A stretch of DNA of 21,494 bases from Actinomyces sp. GTDB lineage: Bacteria > Actinomycetota > Actinomycetes > Actinomycetales > Actinomycetaceae. Positions 1-7,241 of this stretch are shown here, in pieces (positions within the stretch are counted from its first letter, which is position 1; each line of letters opens with the position of its first letter). The stretch covers positions 1 to 21,494 of the forward strand of contig DUQT01000016.1 in NCBI GenBank assembly GCA_012837655.1, written 5' to 3'. The position numbers were made by a program, and so were the translations under genes. The notes under the pieces were generated by a model that saw only the letters and a program-made list of their open reading frames with translations, was not told where the DNA came from and searched no databases.

Positions 1-722
1 AACTTGAAGAGCGCCGCTCCGAACTGAAGTCCGCTCGCCGCAAAGCGATTGCCACCCGGGTGGGAATCGCCCTCGCAACTATCGCCGTCCTTGCGGGAAT
101 CGCATGGGTAGTCTTCTTTTCGCCAGTTTTCGCACTTTCAGCTTCGAAGGTGAAAATAACTGGCCTAAACGAGGACGTGGCTGAGGTCGAAGTACAGGAC
201 AAACTTGCGCCCTTTATCGGTACACCGCTTCCACGGATGGCGATGACCTCTGTGGAAAACGCGGTCGGAAGCGTCGTCCAGATCGAGAGTGTAAAGGCAC
301 AACGCGCGTGGCCGGAAGGTTTGGATATCAGTGTCACTGTTCGCAAACCTATAGCCGCCATTCAAGAGGGCGGCGAGTTCCAAGTAATCGACCGCGACGC
401 CGTTGTGTTGAAAACTGTTCCGGAAAAGCCAGAAGACCTCATACTTGTGGAACTAAACGTGGACTCAGAGGAGCAGCGAGCGCAGGCGATGAACCGGATC
501 GCTACAGTGAGCGCTGAAATACCGAAAGAACTGTCAGAACGCGTAGACCTCATGATTGGTGATGCACTGACGGTTGAACTGCGCACAAACGATGGTCGCG
601 TCATCAAGTGGGGCGATGAATCAGACTCGAAGCTGAAAGCAGACGTGGTCTTGCTGCTTCTGGAACAACGCCCCGCCCAGGTTTATGACGTGTCCACGCC
701 CTCGCGGCCGGTGACCTCGTAA
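1..722 (+). CDS. ftsQ: Cell division protein FtsQ (5'-truncated)
   Basis: The frame is open to the left edge (in frame from base 3), so the true start lies outside the window. What is visible is a basic cytoplasmic tail (residues around EERRSELKSARRK), one hydrophobic signal-anchor segment (about bases 60-145), and then an extracytoplasmic part. That part starts with a POTRA-like stretch (SASKVKITGL..., 'RAWPEGLDISVTVRKPIAAI') and continues into the FtsQ domain ('FQVIDRDAVVL'). FtsQ is a bitopic divisome protein that links FtsB/FtsL to the septal machinery. The C-terminal region after the beta domain is short. Its position directly upstream of ftsZ is the standard actinobacterial order. A GTG at 60 would give a 220-residue protein, but this cuts off the basic tail and has no ribosome-binding site, so it is unlikely to be the start. 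Confidence 0.9.
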   Translation, partial: LEERRSELKSARRKAIATRVGIALATIAVLAGIAWVVFFSPVFALSASKVKITGLNEDVAEVEVQDKLAPFIGTPLPRMAMTSVENAVGSVVQIESVKAQRAWPEGLDISVTVRKPIAAIQEGGEFQVIDRDAVVLKTVPEKPEDLILVELNVDSEEQRAQAMNRIATVSAEIPKELSERVDLMIGDALTVELRTNDGRVIKWGDESDSKLKADVVLLLLEQRPAQVYDVSTPSRPVTS

Positions 723-736
723 GGATCAAACGAACG

Positions 737-855
737 TTAGTCGCACGACTGCGTGCTACGTGTGCGCATGCGCGTCTTAGTTGTCGCCTAACTGCGTGCT
801 AAGTGGGGCACAGTCACGTCGAAATTGTCGTCTGCGTGCCTTCTGCGCGCCAAGT
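737..855. repeat. Imperfect ~40-bp repeats in the ftsQ-ftsZ spacer
   Basis: The core ACTGCGTGCTA occurs at about 748-758 and 791-801. Each copy is preceded by TTAGT (737 and 777) and a GTCGC-like stretch. A weaker third copy (GTCGTCTGCGTGCC...) follows at about 828-852. The first copy contains the inverted repeat AGTCG-CA-CGACT (739-750), and between copies lies the 10-bp palindrome GCGCATGCGC (764-773). The spacing is about 40-43 bp. No convincing gene is seen in this part of the 339-nt spacer. Confidence 0.45.
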
Positions 856-953
856 TCGAGCCCAGAAGAGACTTGTTGGACAGAAGTGTGAAGGTCAAAT
901 ATGGGTTTATTTCGACATCGGAAAATGTATGTCCGACACGCCCAGTCTGATCG

Positions 954-982
954 TTGATTATTCGATCTGGTACGCCTACTTT
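954..982 (+). promoter_or_regulatory. Candidate ftsZ promoter
   Basis: The hexamers TTGATT (954-959) and TACTTT (977-982) are separated by exactly 17 bp. They match the actinobacterial housekeeping pattern of a TTGA-type -35 and a TANNNT -10. Transcription would start near 989, giving a leader of about 70 nt that contains the hairpin at 1010-1034. ftsZ is commonly expressed from its own promoter in the ftsQ-ftsZ spacer of actinobacteria. The match is by eye only. Confidence 0.45.
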
Positions 983-1009
983 CTCTCTGCAACGCTGAGC
1001 TAGAACTTA

Positions 1010-1034
1010 AACCTTCAACTACAGGTTGAGGGTT
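1010..1034 (+). promoter_or_regulatory. Stem-loop in the ftsZ leader
   Basis: AACCTTCAAC (1010-1019) pairs with GTTGAGGGTT (1025-1034) over ten positions, with one T-G wobble and a five-base loop TACAG. It ends 16 bases before the ribosome-binding site AGGGGG (1051-1056). No T-run follows, so it may be an mRNA structure affecting translation or stability, or an operator, rather than a terminator. Confidence 0.45.
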
Positions 1035-1061
1035 GGTCCACACCAGACATAGGGGGAACGA

Positions 1062-2312
1062 GTGAACCAGGCAAGCTACATAGCCACAATCAAGGTTGTT
1101 GGCGTAGGCGGCGGCGGAACGAACGCCGTTAACCGAATGATTGAATCCGACCTCAAGGGCGTCGAATTCATCGCAATGAACACGGATACGCAAGCACTTC
1201 TCATGTCGGATGCAGAAGTCAAGATTGACCTTGGTGAAGATCTCACGCGCGGTCTTGGTGCTGGTGCTGACCCGACGATTGGTCGGAAGGCCGCGGAGGC
1301 TAACGAGGACTCCATTCGCGACGCCCTCGAAGGTGCAGACATGGTTTTCGTTACCGCTGGTGAGGGCGGCGGAACCGGTACAGGTGCGGCCCCCGTCGTT
1401 GCGCGTATCTCGCGTGAGCTAGAAGCTCTGACCGTCGCGGTAGTAACACGCCCGTTCTCGTTTGAAGGACAGCGTCGTGCACAGCAAGCCGATGCTGGTG
1501 TGGAGGAGCTACGCAAGGAAGTTGACACCCTAATCGTTATTCCTAACGACCGTCTTCTACAGATCTCAGATAAGAACGTTTCGTACCTGGATGCTTTCCG
1601 CATGGCTGATGACGTCTTGCGTTCGGGCGTGCAGGGAATCACCGACATTATCACCACTACTGGCGTGATTAACGTTGACTTCGCAGACGTCAAGTCGGTT
1701 ATGGAGGGTGCTGGCTCCGCCCTCATGGGTATTGGAACCGCGCAGGGAGAGGATCGCGCTTTGCGGGCAGCAGAGGCCGCTATTTCTTCGCCGCTCCTCG
1801 AAACCCGGATCGACGGCGCACACGGTGCACTACTGTTCATTCAGGGCGCATCCGATGTCGGCATGAACGAGGTCTCCCAGGCATCTTCACTTATCGAAGA
1901 GTCGTTGCATGGACAGGCAAACATCATTGTCGGTACTGCTATCGATGATGCTCTTGGCGACGAGATCCGCATTACCGTTATTGCCGCTGGATTCGATGAC
2001 ACGAACCAGGCGGCTGAACCGACGTTCACCCCGGTTGCTAAGCCGCAGAGGAAGCAGGAGGAAGTGGAACCGGAACCGGCTCCGTCTTTCACCCAGGAGG
2101 CCCGTCCTCTGGGATCCCTACCGACTTCACAGCCGGCACACCGCGCGGAAACGAAGCCGCCGATGCGACAGTCAAGCTTCCCTTCAGCATCCCCACGCCA
2201 GGAAGAACGCCGCGAACACAAGAAGGAAGAACCTTTCGTAGTTCCGCGTATCTTCGATGAGGACGATGCTGACTCCGGCGACGACCTCGATCTTCCGGAC
2301 TTCCTGCGCTGA
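1062..2312 (+). CDS. ftsZ: Cell division GTPase FtsZ
   Basis: FtsZ is the tubulin-like GTPase that assembles the cytoplasmic Z-ring and recruits the divisome. The 416 residues start with VVGVGGGGTNAVNRM. The tubulin signature GGGTGTG is at residues 102-108, and the T7 synergy loop NVDFADVKSVM at 204-214 contains the catalytic acidic residues D206 and D209. A proline- and glutamate-rich disordered linker covers about 320-400, and the conserved partner-binding tail DDLDLPDFLR ends the protein. The GTG start at 1062 is preceded by AGGGGG five bases upstream, which fixes the start. The stop overlaps the pgeF start. The tail is the expected docking site for SepF, encoded downstream. Motifs and length are normal for actinobacterial FtsZ. 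Confidence 0.98.
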   Translation: MNQASYIATIKVVGVGGGGTNAVNRMIESDLKGVEFIAMNTDTQALLMSDAEVKIDLGEDLTRGLGAGADPTIGRKAAEANEDSIRDALEGADMVFVTAGEGGGTGTGAAPVVARISRELEALTVAVVTRPFSFEGQRRAQQADAGVEELRKEVDTLIVIPNDRLLQISDKNVSYLDAFRMADDVLRSGVQGITDIITTTGVINVDFADVKSVMEGAGSALMGIGTAQGEDRALRAAEAAISSPLLETRIDGAHGALLFIQGASDVGMNEVSQASSLIEESLHGQANIIVGTAIDDALGDEIRITVIAAGFDDTNQAAEPTFTPVAKPQRKQEEVEPEPAPSFTQEARPLGSLPTSQPAHRAETKPPMRQSSFPSASPRQEERREHKKEEPFVVPRIFDEDDADSGDDLDLPDFLR

Positions 2313-3037
2313 TGACCACCGCAACGACTGCGGGAATCCAATACCGCTTTACAAGGTGCGTCACGGATCCCGCAGTGGTTGGGGAAGCCCTATCGAAACC
2401 CAACTATGGGTTGAACACTGACGCACCCAGGGAAATCGTGATGAGTGATCGTCACGAGCTCGCCGATAATCTTGGCGTGCCCGTCGTGTGGATGCGTCAG
2501 ATTCATTCAGACATTGTTGAGGTTGTGGACGAAACACACTCGTCGCACGAAAACTCGATCACTGCTGACGCGGTGATCACTCGCAGCCCGGTGGCTCTTG
2601 CTGTACAGGTTGCGGATTGTGTGCCTGTGCTCCTCTGGGATGAGGCGACGGGCACTATTGGGGCGGTGCACGCGGGTCGAGCAGGTGTGGAAAAAGCCAT
2701 CGTTGCAAAGGCTGTGTCGACCATGCTGAGCATGGGATGCTCGACCCGCGACATCGTCGCCGCGGTGGGACCTTCGATTTGTGGTCGCTGCTATGAGGTC
2801 GGCGACGATGTCTTTGAAACTGCCGTTTCAAAGCGCCCCGAACTTGAGTCTCGGACCTCTTGGGGAACCAGGTCGCTGGATATTCGGGCGGGGGTCTTGA
2901 AGGATTTAGAGACCTGCGGAGTCACCAACGTTATTCAGGATGATCGGTGCACGTTTGAGTCTGCGCATCTGAATTCGTATCGGCGTAATCCGCGGTGTGG
3001 TCGCCAGATTGGGCTCGTAGTAAACAGGAAGCTGTAA
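2312..3037 (+). CDS. pgeF: Peptidoglycan editing factor / purine nucleoside phosphorylase-like PgeF (YfiH, DUF152)
   Basis: This 241-residue protein belongs to the YfiH/YlmD family. Members were once called laccase-like; they have been linked to editing of misincorporated residues in peptidoglycan precursors and to zinc-dependent purine nucleoside phosphorylase/adenosine deaminase activity. The family's metal site is visible: H65 in RQIHSD, C103 in ADCVPVLLWD and H120 in GAVHAGRAG. The C-terminal signatures AAVGPSICGRCYEVGDDV and SYRRNPRCGRQIG are also present. ATG at 2312 shares one base with the ftsZ stop (TGATG), so translation is probably coupled. The order ftsZ-pgeF is standard in actinobacteria, but the usual next gene yggS is absent here. 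The stop is followed by a tandem-repeat block. Confidence 0.93.
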   Translation: MTTATTAGIQYRFTRCVTDPAVVGEALSKPNYGLNTDAPREIVMSDRHELADNLGVPVVWMRQIHSDIVEVVDETHSSHENSITADAVITRSPVALAVQVADCVPVLLWDEATGTIGAVHAGRAGVEKAIVAKAVSTMLSMGCSTRDIVAAVGPSICGRCYEVGDDVFETAVSKRPELESRTSWGTRSLDIRAGVLKDLETCGVTNVIQDDRCTFESAHLNSYRRNPRCGRQIGLVVNRKL

Positions 3038-3043
3038 CGTCAT

Positions 3044-3126
3044 GGTCATAGGTATTAACCATGCGGCCCTGAGTGGAAACCATACGGCCATAGGCAGTAA
3101 CCATACGGCCAGAAGTTCAACCACAC
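3044..3126. repeat. 21-bp degenerate tandem repeat between pgeF and the DUF2079 gene
   Basis: Four head-to-tail units begin with GGYC at 3044, 3065, 3086 and 3107 (lengths 21, 21, 21 and 20), and a decayed fifth starts at 3127. The best-conserved core, AACCATACGGCC, is at 3057-3068, 3078-3089, 3099-3110 and 3119-3130, with one to three mismatches. The near-21-bp spacing puts the cores on the same face of the helix. The block ends just before a TAAAGT hexamer (3132-3137) that could be the -10 of the next gene. Read on the minus strand it gives seven-residue hydrophobic repeats (AVWLLPM, AVWFPLR, AAWLIPM), but no credible gene. Confidence 0.8.
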
Positions 3127-3154
3127 GGTCTTAAAGTATTTGCTGGGATAGTCA

Positions 3155-5500
3155 TTGAACAGAAGTAAATTAGTCGACGGTCTTGGACCCGCCCTGGCGG
3201 GTGCTAGCACACTGTTCTTGCTTTACGTCGCGATCGTCCAACTGCTTTCTCCGGCATACGTGGTGGCCGTTCAGGCTTTTGATTACACCCTGACCGGCGC
3301 TGTGATCCTGGTGATTGTGGTTGGCTTCCTGCTGGGCATGTATGCGTCCAAACGATGGGAAATCAAGAGTGTCGCAGAGACAGTACTTGCCTCACTTGCT
3401 GTGTTCGCGGCCTCGGGCCTCATTGGCCTCCTACGAGTCCCCGACACCGACCGGGGTTCCAAGGCCGGGCTCGCCCTCATCCTGGTATACGCGCTGGTTC
3501 ATCTAGCCATTTCGATCAGGCACAAGCGGACACAGACACCGCGCAGTACCAAATCCCGCATACCGGCCGGCAAGCGGGCCAAGCAGTTCGGCGACAGCCC
3601 AACAGAGGAGGCTCGGACCCGGATAGAGCAGCTTTCGCGAACCCAAGAAATTAAGTCCAGCCTAACGGGCACCGAGCTCCCAGCCTCGCCCTCGAAAATC
3701 AATGAAAATAATGGTGACCGGCATCTGAAAGCACGCTCGCGCAGACTGACGATCGCGCTGGTGGTGCTCCTTTTCGCCGCGGCGACCGCGCACCTGGTTT
3801 TGAACGGTTATGTTCTGTACGCGGGCCCGCGCGGACTCACGAGCCACACTTTTGACCACGGTATTTTTGTGCAGTCTATGGAGGGAATCCTGCGCACAGG
3901 CCAGCCGGTGACGACGCTGGAACGCGCTCGGCCGCTGTCGCATTTCGCGGTTCATTTCTCGCCGGTGCTGTACCTGGTCGTGCCGTTTTACGCGGTTTTC
4001 CGATCGCAGGAGTTCCTAAATCTATTCCAGCTCGTTCCCGTATTCTTGGCGATGCTGCCGCTGTACAAGGTGTTGCGTTTGCGCGGCTTCAGCCTGAACG
4101 CGACGCTGCTGACACTGCTGCTCTACATCGTAGGGCCGGCCCAGATTTTTTCGTCACACTACGGTTTTCACGAAAATGTTTTCCTGGGTCTTGGAATATT
4201 TTCACTGTGGTACTTCTGGGAGGCCCGCAAACCGATCGGAATCGTCCTCGGCGCTGCGCTGGTCCTGGCGGCGAAAGAAGACGCCTTCATCTACGTCCTC
4301 GCCTTTGCGCTGTGGCAGCTTTTCGACGCATTTCAAAAAGATAATCGAGGGCGTGTGCGCCGCTCTATTGGGCTGGGAGTGGCGGCTCTGGCGTATTTCG
4401 CCGTGGTGTCCGCCGCGATGGCTCGGCTGGGCGAGGGAACGATGCAGGACCATCGGTTTGCCAATTTGATTCCCGAGGGCGCAGACGGGTTCTCCGCGAT
4501 CTTGAACGTGATGCTCACCCAGCCGGGCTACGTCTTGACGCAGGTGTTCCTGGAGCCGAAGTGGAGTTACATCCTGACAGTGATGGCGGCGGTGGCGTTT
4601 GCGCCGCTGTGGAATCGAAGCTTCCAGGCGAACTGGTTGCTGGTGCCGTTAGTAATGGTGAATCTGCTCAGCAACTGGAAGTACCAGTACGACATTGGAT
4701 TCCAATACCACTACGGGTCGTCAGCCCTGCTACTAATCATCCTGGTGGTTGCGATTTCACCGCTCATGGTTGGTCGGCGGCCTGTGCGTGGTGGTAGCCA
4801 AGCATCGACCGAGTTACTAGCCGCAAATCGAGGTCGCGAAGCAACCAGCGAACCAGGTGTGCAGAGTGTCGGCGCCGTCGTGGGCAACGATGAACACGCC
4901 GCCGCAAGCGTCGATACTGCCACAAGCGCCACTCGGGCAGGTAGCACCGACACCGCCGCAAGCAAACACCACGTCGCCAGTAACGACGCCACCGCAAGCA
5001 TCGATATCGCCGCATGCAACGGGGCCACCAGCGGTTCAGGCACCCAAAAACAAGGCGCTAGCACCGTCCTCGCACGTCGCATTGCCGCCCTGATCCTCGC
5101 GATCGGAATAGCCAGTGCGGGGCTCTACAGCTTCCCGAACCTGATCGATGATGCGAAGCAAGAGAAAAACATGCTGGAACACCAGATCGAAAACGCGGAC
5201 GAAATGCGCGCAGTGGTTAAGGCACTTCCGAAGGACAAGACGTACCTGGTTTCCAACCACCTCGGTCCCGCTATGGCGGCGTTCCCCAATGTTTACCTGG
5301 AGAACCGTGAGCTACCAGAGATAATCGAGCGGGGAGATTTCGATTTCATCGTGATCGATAGTCGCTTCTCACGTGCCGATTGGAAGGAAGAGCTTACCTC
5401 CGACCTCGTTCAACGATTCCAACTTCAAGAAGTTCCCGTCGGCGCGCCGCTACTTATTTTCAAGAACCCAGCCCGAGACGCAGGGGCGGAAACACAGTAG
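3155..5500 (+). CDS. DUF2079-family polytopic membrane protein (GT-C-like) with repeat insert
   Basis: This is a 781-residue integral membrane protein. Residues 1-130 form an extra N-terminal membrane part with about four hydrophobic segments. A charged linker follows (130-195), and then a DUF2079-like core from about 197. Core motifs are SHTFDHGIFVQSM (D234), HFSPVLYLVVP, SSHYGFHENVFLG, LAAKEDAF and YQYHYGSSAL. The family resembles GT-C glycosyltransferases/mannosyltransferases, but its reaction is not established. At about 545-635 a low-complexity stretch, including eight six-residue repeats, separates the last-but-one hydrophobic block from a final helix (VLARRIAALILAIGIASAGL) and an extracytoplasmic C-terminal domain. 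TTG 3155 is the first start after an in-frame stop at 3149, and its ribosome-binding site is weak. The last residues (NPARDAGAETQ) are encoded inside the first 47-bp repeat. Confidence 0.8.
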   Translation: MNRSKLVDGLGPALAGASTLFLLYVAIVQLLSPAYVVAVQAFDYTLTGAVILVIVVGFLLGMYASKRWEIKSVAETVLASLAVFAASGLIGLLRVPDTDRGSKAGLALILVYALVHLAISIRHKRTQTPRSTKSRIPAGKRAKQFGDSPTEEARTRIEQLSRTQEIKSSLTGTELPASPSKINENNGDRHLKARSRRLTIALVVLLFAAATAHLVLNGYVLYAGPRGLTSHTFDHGIFVQSMEGILRTGQPVTTLERARPLSHFAVHFSPVLYLVVPFYAVFRSQEFLNLFQLVPVFLAMLPLYKVLRLRGFSLNATLLTLLLYIVGPAQIFSSHYGFHENVFLGLGIFSLWYFWEARKPIGIVLGAALVLAAKEDAFIYVLAFALWQLFDAFQKDNRGRVRRSIGLGVAALAYFAVVSAAMARLGEGTMQDHRFANLIPEGADGFSAILNVMLTQPGYVLTQVFLEPKWSYILTVMAAVAFAPLWNRSFQANWLLVPLVMVNLLSNWKYQYDIGFQYHYGSSALLLIILVVAISPLMVGRRPVRGGSQASTELLAANRGREATSEPGVQSVGAVVGNDEHAAASVDTATSATRAGSTDTAASKHHVASNDATASIDIAACNGATSGSGTQKQGASTVLARRIAALILAIGIASAGLYSFPNLIDDAKQEKNMLEHQIENADEMRAVVKALPKDKTYLVSNHLGPAMAAFPNVYLENRELPEIIERGDFDFIVIDSRFSRADWKEELTSDLVQRFQLQEVPVGAPLLIFKNPARDAGAETQ
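4901..5044 (+). repeat. In-frame 18-bp tandem repeat encoding hexapeptides
   Basis: Eight consecutive 18-bp units encode AASVDT, ATSATR, AGSTDT, AASKHH, VASNDA, TASIDI, AACNGA and TSGSGT (residues 583-630 of the membrane protein). The consensus is small-small-Ser-x-Asp-x. The DNA core CCGCAAGC recurs at 4902, 4956 and 4992, with decayed forms at 4920 and 5010, all in 18-bp register. The stretch looks like an expanded, diverged minisatellite forming a flexible linker. Confidence 0.85.
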
Positions 5501-5605
5501 TGCGGGACCTGAACCCAGACCGCGATGCGGGGATGGGAACACAGTCGTGGGGGACCTGAACTCAGCCCGAGACGCAGGAAGCGCACCTCAATAGCGGACC
5601 ACCAG
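5465..5605. repeat. 47-bp tandem repeat spanning the stop of the DUF2079 gene
   Basis: Units start at 5465, 5512 and 5559 with AACYCAG and share the order AACCCAGCCCGAGACGCAGG, then GGAAACACAGT, then GGGACCTG. A fourth start (AACCCGGCGGCACGAC) falls exactly in register at 5606 but decays at once. The period of 47 is not a multiple of three. The first unit supplies the last codons and the TAG stop of the membrane protein; the others are non-coding. The rest of the spacer up to sepF (5606-5742) shows only candidate promoter hexamers. Confidence 0.85.
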
Positions 5606-5716
5606 AACCCGGCGGCACGACCTCGATTCGGGGCAATCACCAAGTTGCAGAGTGACACGCCGTAAAAGTTGCGACTTATTTTCGCGTTGGTCGACTACTT
5701 TAAAAACAGCTGTCAC

Positions 5717-5735
5717 TAAAATCTGCCTTGGGAGG
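5717..5735 (+). promoter_or_regulatory. Candidate -10 and ribosome-binding site of sepF
   Basis: TAAAAT (5717-5722) fits TANNNT, but no -35 stands out at 16-18 bp. GGGAGG (5730-5735) lies seven bases before ATG 5743 and selects that start over TTG 5728, which is in the same frame. Confidence 0.35.
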
Positions 5736-5742
5736 AATACAA

Positions 5743-6183
5743 ATGGCTGGTGCACTTAATCGAGCCATGGAAAAGATGGGATGGCGTGGATATGAGGGAG
5801 AGGTCGAAGTCGAGGACGACTTCTACGAAGAGGAACCATTCGAAGACTTCGAGCCGGTAACCCCGATGCCACGTCCTGAAATTGTGTCTAATCGTGAACC
5901 TGAAGGTGACTTCCCGAGAATTGTTACGGTTCACCCGCAGTCCTATAACGATGCCCGCACGATCGGTGAGGCGTTCCGCGACGGCGTGCCGGTGATCATC
6001 AATCTTTCAGATATGAAGGATGAGGAAGCTCGCCGAATCATTGACTTCTCGGCTGGGCTTGCGTTCGGCCTACGCGGATCAATTGATTCAGTGACAAGTC
6101 GAGTTCTGCTCCTGTCCCCGGAGTCCATTAAGGTAGAGGAAGGTAATGACACCCGTTCACATGTGAACGGTTCGTTCTTCTAG
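5743..6183 (+). CDS. sepF: Cell division protein SepF
   Basis: This 146-residue cytoplasmic protein tethers FtsZ to the membrane and is essential in several actinobacteria lacking FtsA. It begins with a short amphipathic region (MAGALNRAMEKMGWRGY), the presumed membrane-targeting helix. An acidic linker follows (VEVEDDFYEEEPFEDFEP). The SepF domain runs from about residue 55, with VTVHPQSYNDARTIGEAFR, PVIINLSDMKDEEARRIIDF and AGLAFGLRGSI...RVLLLSP. The start at 5743 is chosen because a strong GGGAGG lies seven bases upstream. yggT follows after 18 bases, so the two are probably co-transcribed. Nothing unusual is seen. Confidence 0.96.
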   Translation: MAGALNRAMEKMGWRGYEGEVEVEDDFYEEEPFEDFEPVTPMPRPEIVSNREPEGDFPRIVTVHPQSYNDARTIGEAFRDGVPVIINLSDMKDEEARRIIDFSAGLAFGLRGSIDSVTSRVLLLSPESIKVEEGNDTRSHVNGSFF

Positions 6184-6201
6184 GCAGGACTAAAAAATCT
6201 G

Positions 6202-6489
6202 ATGCGATTTATCGGCTATTTTCTTCAGCTGTTCGTATCTATTTACACGCTGATTTTGTTAATAAGACTGGTATTTGACTGGATTCAGTTCTTCAGTCCG
6301 CAGTGGACTCCGCGCGGCGCAATCCTAGTTTTCCTGAACTTGATCTACGCCGTGACTGACCCTCCGCTACGATTCTTGCGCAGGTTTATACCGCCATTAA
6401 GGCTGGGAGAAATCTCGTTGGATATCGGTTTTATCGTCCTATTCGTTGGTGTAGTCATACTGGGCCAAATTGCGAGTTTGCTCATGTAG
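6202..6489 (+). CDS. YggT family membrane protein
   Basis: This small integral membrane protein (95 residues) has two to three hydrophobic segments (about 4-24, 34-55, 74-94). The family-typical patterns are FVSIYTLILLIRLVFDWIQ near the N-terminus and AVTDPPLRFLRRFIPPLR before the last segment. YggT proteins are regularly encoded between sepF and divIVA in Gram-positive bacteria. Their role is unknown, with envelope or osmotic functions proposed. ATG 6202 lies 18 bases after the sepF stop, with a modest AGGA-type site. It is followed by a 132-nt spacer, so divIVA may have its own promoter. Confidence 0.9.
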   Translation: MRFIGYFLQLFVSIYTLILLIRLVFDWIQFFSPQWTPRGAILVFLNLIYAVTDPPLRFLRRFIPPLRLGEISLDIGFIVLFVGVVILGQIASLLM

Positions 6490-6621
6490 GTGCACAGACG
6501 GCTCATAATTCTGTAGTCTGTATCCCAGTTACCAATTTATTTAGCGGCTCGGCCGGACCACTAAACCTAAGGGTTTGACCCGGACGCTGATTAAAGTCCA
6601 TCTAGATTCCGAGGTGAAGAA
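6490..6621 (+). promoter_or_regulatory. yggT-divIVA spacer, probable divIVA promoter region
   Basis: The spacer holds TTGACC (6575-6580) and two TANNNT hexamers, TAAAGT (6592-6597) and TAGATT (6603-6608). None has the ideal 16-18 bp spacing, so a promoter is likely from context but not pinned down. AAACC-TAA-GGGTTT (about 6563-6576) can form a small stem. The ribosome-binding site GAGGTGAAG precedes ATG 6622. Confidence 0.3.
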
Positions 6622-7218
6622 ATGGCACTGCTTACGACAGAGGATGTCTTGAATAAGACTTTCCAGTCGGTGAAGTTCCGTGAAGGCTATGACCAGGTTG
6701 AGGTTGACGAATTCCTCGACGAGGTCGTTGAAACGATTTACGCGCTTCAGGTAGAGAACACGGAGCTGAAGCAGAAGCTCGAGGTTGCTGAGAATCGGGT
6801 TGAAGAACTCGAAGCCGGTGCTCCGCAGCAAGCTGCAGCTCCTGTTGAACCAGAGCCCCAGCCGGAGCCTGAACCAGAACCCGAACCTGAACCGGAACCA
6901 GAGCCTAAGCCGGAACCGCAGCCGACCAGCGCTCCTGAGGACGCAACCTCCATGCTCGCCCTTGCACAGCGCGTCCACGACGAGTACGTACGTGACGGTC
7001 GTGAGGAAGGCGACCGCATCATCGCGGAAGCTCGCCAGGAAGGCGAAGCAATCGTCAAGCAGGCGCAGGACAAGCACAACTCGATCCTCCACCAGCTTGA
7101 GGAAGAGCGCGGCCTGCTTGAGACCAAGATTAACGAACTCAAGAACTTTGAGTCCGACTACCGTGGTCGTCTGCGCGAGCACCTCCAGAGCCTGCTTGGA
7201 CAGGTTTCTGATAACTAA
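6622..7218 (+). CDS. divIVA: Polar growth / septum protein DivIVA (Wag31)
   Basis: This coiled-coil scaffold binds negatively curved membrane at poles and septa and directs apical wall synthesis in actinobacteria. The N-terminal lipid-binding domain is clear: LTTEDVLNKTFQSVKFREGYDQVEVDEFLDEV, followed by the first coiled coil (about 35-70). A proline-glutamate linker (PEPQPEPEPEPEPEPEPEP, about 77-102) comes next. A long second coiled coil starts near MLALAQRVHDEYVRDGREEGDRIIAEA and runs to the end. The 198 residues are rather short compared with mycobacterial Wag31. ATG 6622 has a good GAGGTGAAG site. The gene closes the division block and is followed by a strong hairpin. Confidence 0.95.
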   Translation: MALLTTEDVLNKTFQSVKFREGYDQVEVDEFLDEVVETIYALQVENTELKQKLEVAENRVEELEAGAPQQAAAPVEPEPQPEPEPEPEPEPEPEPKPEPQPTSAPEDATSMLALAQRVHDEYVRDGREEGDRIIAEARQEGEAIVKQAQDKHNSILHQLEEERGLLETKINELKNFESDYRGRLREHLQSLLGQVSDN

Positions 7219-7241
7219 TCCGTTGCTCGCTTAGAGCCGAG

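Noticed and set aside
803..1003. 66-codon frame in the ftsQ-ftsZ spacer
   Set aside because: No ribosome-binding site, no recognisable protein features, and it covers repeats and the ftsZ promoter.
1076..1840. Long open frame on the minus strand within ftsZ (254 codons)
   Set aside because: Exactly antisense to conserved FtsZ sequence; composition is Ser/Arg/Thr-rich as expected of a shadow frame.
3044..3130. CRISPR array
   Set aside because: Repeats are too short, degenerate and directly adjoining, with no unique spacers; no cas genes nearby.
6541..7182. Minus-strand frame opposite divIVA with Phe/Arg repeats
   Set aside because: The repeats are the reverse reading of the Pro-Glu linker; DivIVA is unmistakable on the plus strand.
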